Of a DNA stretch of 15,603 nt, positions 15,097 through 15,603 are shown piece by piece; within the stretch, counting starts at the first letter, position 1; the number at the start of each line of letters is the position of its first letter. The notes under the pieces were generated by a model, which saw only the letters and a list, made by a program, of their open reading frames with translations, had not been told where the DNA came from and ran no database searches. Position numbers and translations under genes: made by a program. The stretch spans positions 1 through 15,603 of the forward strand of contig WALG01000143.1 of NCBI GenBank assembly GCA_015522955.1, read 5' to 3'. Source of the DNA: DHVE2 group archaeon. GTDB taxonomy: Archaea; Thermoplasmatota; Thermoplasmata; Thermoplasmatales; Aciduliprofundaceae.

Positions 15097-15110
15097 TAAT
15101 ATTTAAACTT
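15097..15110 (-). promoter_or_regulatory. Promoter of the type IV filament operon
   Basis: On the minus strand AAGTTTAAATATTA, preceded by a purine-rich GGATAA, places the transcript start near 15078, just before the AGGTG ribosome binding site and ATG 15065. No other clear promoter is seen inside the operon, where all genes overlap or nearly touch. Confidence 0.55.
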
Positions 15111-15200
15111 ATCCTTACTGAATTCTTCTAGGATATAGTAGGAATTTAATTGCAGAAGAAGAAAGACGGCCGTGGGTGAGATAATTCCGGCAATCCGAAG

Positions 15201-15211
15201 CCTATAAATAG
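15201..15211 (+). promoter_or_regulatory. TATA box of the SRP RNA gene
   Basis: CCTATAAATAG is centred about 25 bases before the first base of the terminal RNA stem (15231/15232). This is the distance expected for an archaeal stable-RNA promoter. Confidence 0.7.
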
Positions 15212-15230
15212 GGGAAAGAATTAAACATCT

Positions 15231-15548
15231 TGGTGCCAGGCTTGGCCGGGGGGTTAGGCGTCCCCTGTGACCCGAAACCGTCTATACGCGGGGGCGACAG
15301 CCAGGGAAGGTGTATCCAGGCTCGTTTCCAGGCCACATGGAGCCGTTGAAGTCCTGTCCTCCGGGGTCGGAGGTGTGCCGTGAACTTCCGGAGGGAAGTC
15401 TTGCGGCCCTTTGCCACGGGAACCCCGCCAGGCCCGGAAGGGAGCAGCGGTACCGTGGACTCTTGACGCTCGGAGGGTAGCGGGGCTGAGGCGAAGTGTG
15501 GTACCTCGGGGCGGGTTCTGGGCATCGACTCTGGTGGCCTGGCACCAT
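15231..15548 (+). ncRNA. 7S signal recognition particle RNA
   Basis: The RNA core of the archaeal SRP. The ends pair exactly: GGTGCCAGGC at 15232-15241 with GCCTGGCACC at 15537-15546. Helix 6 is visible as ACTTCC-GGAG-GGAAGT (15384-15399), a GNAR-type loop that SRP19 binds. Helix 8 carries the universally conserved CCAGGCCCGGAAGGGAGCAGC (from about 15429), with GGAA loop at 15436-15439 and the asymmetric loop that binds SRP54. The 5' domain (GTGACCCGAAACCG) forms the archaeal Alu-like part. The length of about 318 bases fits archaeal 7S RNAs. The region is far more GC-rich than the neighbouring genes, as expected for a structured RNA in a warm-growing archaeon. The ends are set by pairing and the TATA distance and may be off by a few bases. 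Confidence 0.95.
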
Positions 15549-15574
15549 ACCTAAAATATTTATTCTTGTGTTTT

Positions 15575-15603
15575 ATGAAATACATTATGAGATTCTTTGT
15601 GGA
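15575..15603 (+). CDS. Possible start of a plus-strand gene, cut by the window edge
   Basis: ATG at 15575 opens a frame (MKYIMRFFV...) that runs off the right edge after nine codons. An AT-rich TAAAATATTTATT at 15552-15564 could be its TATA box or part of the SRP RNA end. Too short to identify. Confidence 0.25.

Noticed and set aside
15202..15585. Long minus-strand open frames across the right end.
   Set aside because: They lie antisense to the SRP RNA and exist only because the region is GC-rich; the composition (Pro/Arg/Ser/Gly) is typical of shadow frames.
1..15603. CRISPR arrays, insertion sequences, tRNA genes and integrase attachment sites.
   Set aside because: No regularly spaced repeats, transposase motifs, cloverleaf sequences or flanking direct repeats were seen on reading both strands.

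Overview
This window comes from an archaeon, most likely a euryarchaeote of the Thermoplasmatota / Aciduliprofundum (DHVE2) kind. That placement is inferred from gene content and style, not from a search. The archaeal evidence is direct: ribosomal protein eS8, SRP19, transcription factor S, an AlaX editing protein, a DUF211 protein, FlaI-like secretion ATPases, and a 7S SRP RNA with both SRP19-binding helices. Promoters are TATA boxes about 25 bases upstream of starts. Some genes look leaderless; others carry GGTGAT-type ribosome binding sites, often 4-5 bases before the ATG.

Left part (1-4.3 kb): small housekeeping genes mixed with decayed ones. A frameshifted 3' gene fragment (2-195) is followed by alaX and a DUF211 gene on the plus strand. 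These converge on the minus-strand pair eS8-SRP19. A probable frameshifted small gene (2159-2340) lies between eS8 and transcription factor S (plus). Next, on the minus strand, come an unrecognised 140-residue protein, a broken small coiled-coil gene, and an acetamidase/formamidase gene inactivated by an in-frame stop and a frameshift.

Middle (4.4-9.0 kb): one very large gene encodes a secreted, membrane-anchored protein of about 1502 residues. It has extracellular beta-rich and CARDB-like repeats, one transmembrane helix, three cytoplasmic zinc ribbons and a long Glu/Lys-rich tail. It converges on the next operon with no intergenic space; both stop codons share the palindrome TTAA.

Right part (9.0-15.1 kb): a compact minus-strand operon with one visible promoter encodes a type IV filament (pilus or secretion) machine. 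In transcription order it contains a 301-residue protein with a prepilin-like N-terminus, FlaI/GspE-like ATPase 1, GspF/TadB-like platform half 1, platform half 2, and FlaI/GspE-like ATPase 2. Two intact ATPases in one operon with a platform split into two proteins is the most distinctive feature of the window. No prepilin peptidase and no small major pilin are visible, so these must be encoded elsewhere.

Right edge (15.2-15.6 kb): the SRP RNA gene on the plus strand with its own TATA box, then possibly the first codons of another plus-strand gene. The window therefore holds both the SRP RNA and SRP19, the protein that binds its helices 6 and 8.
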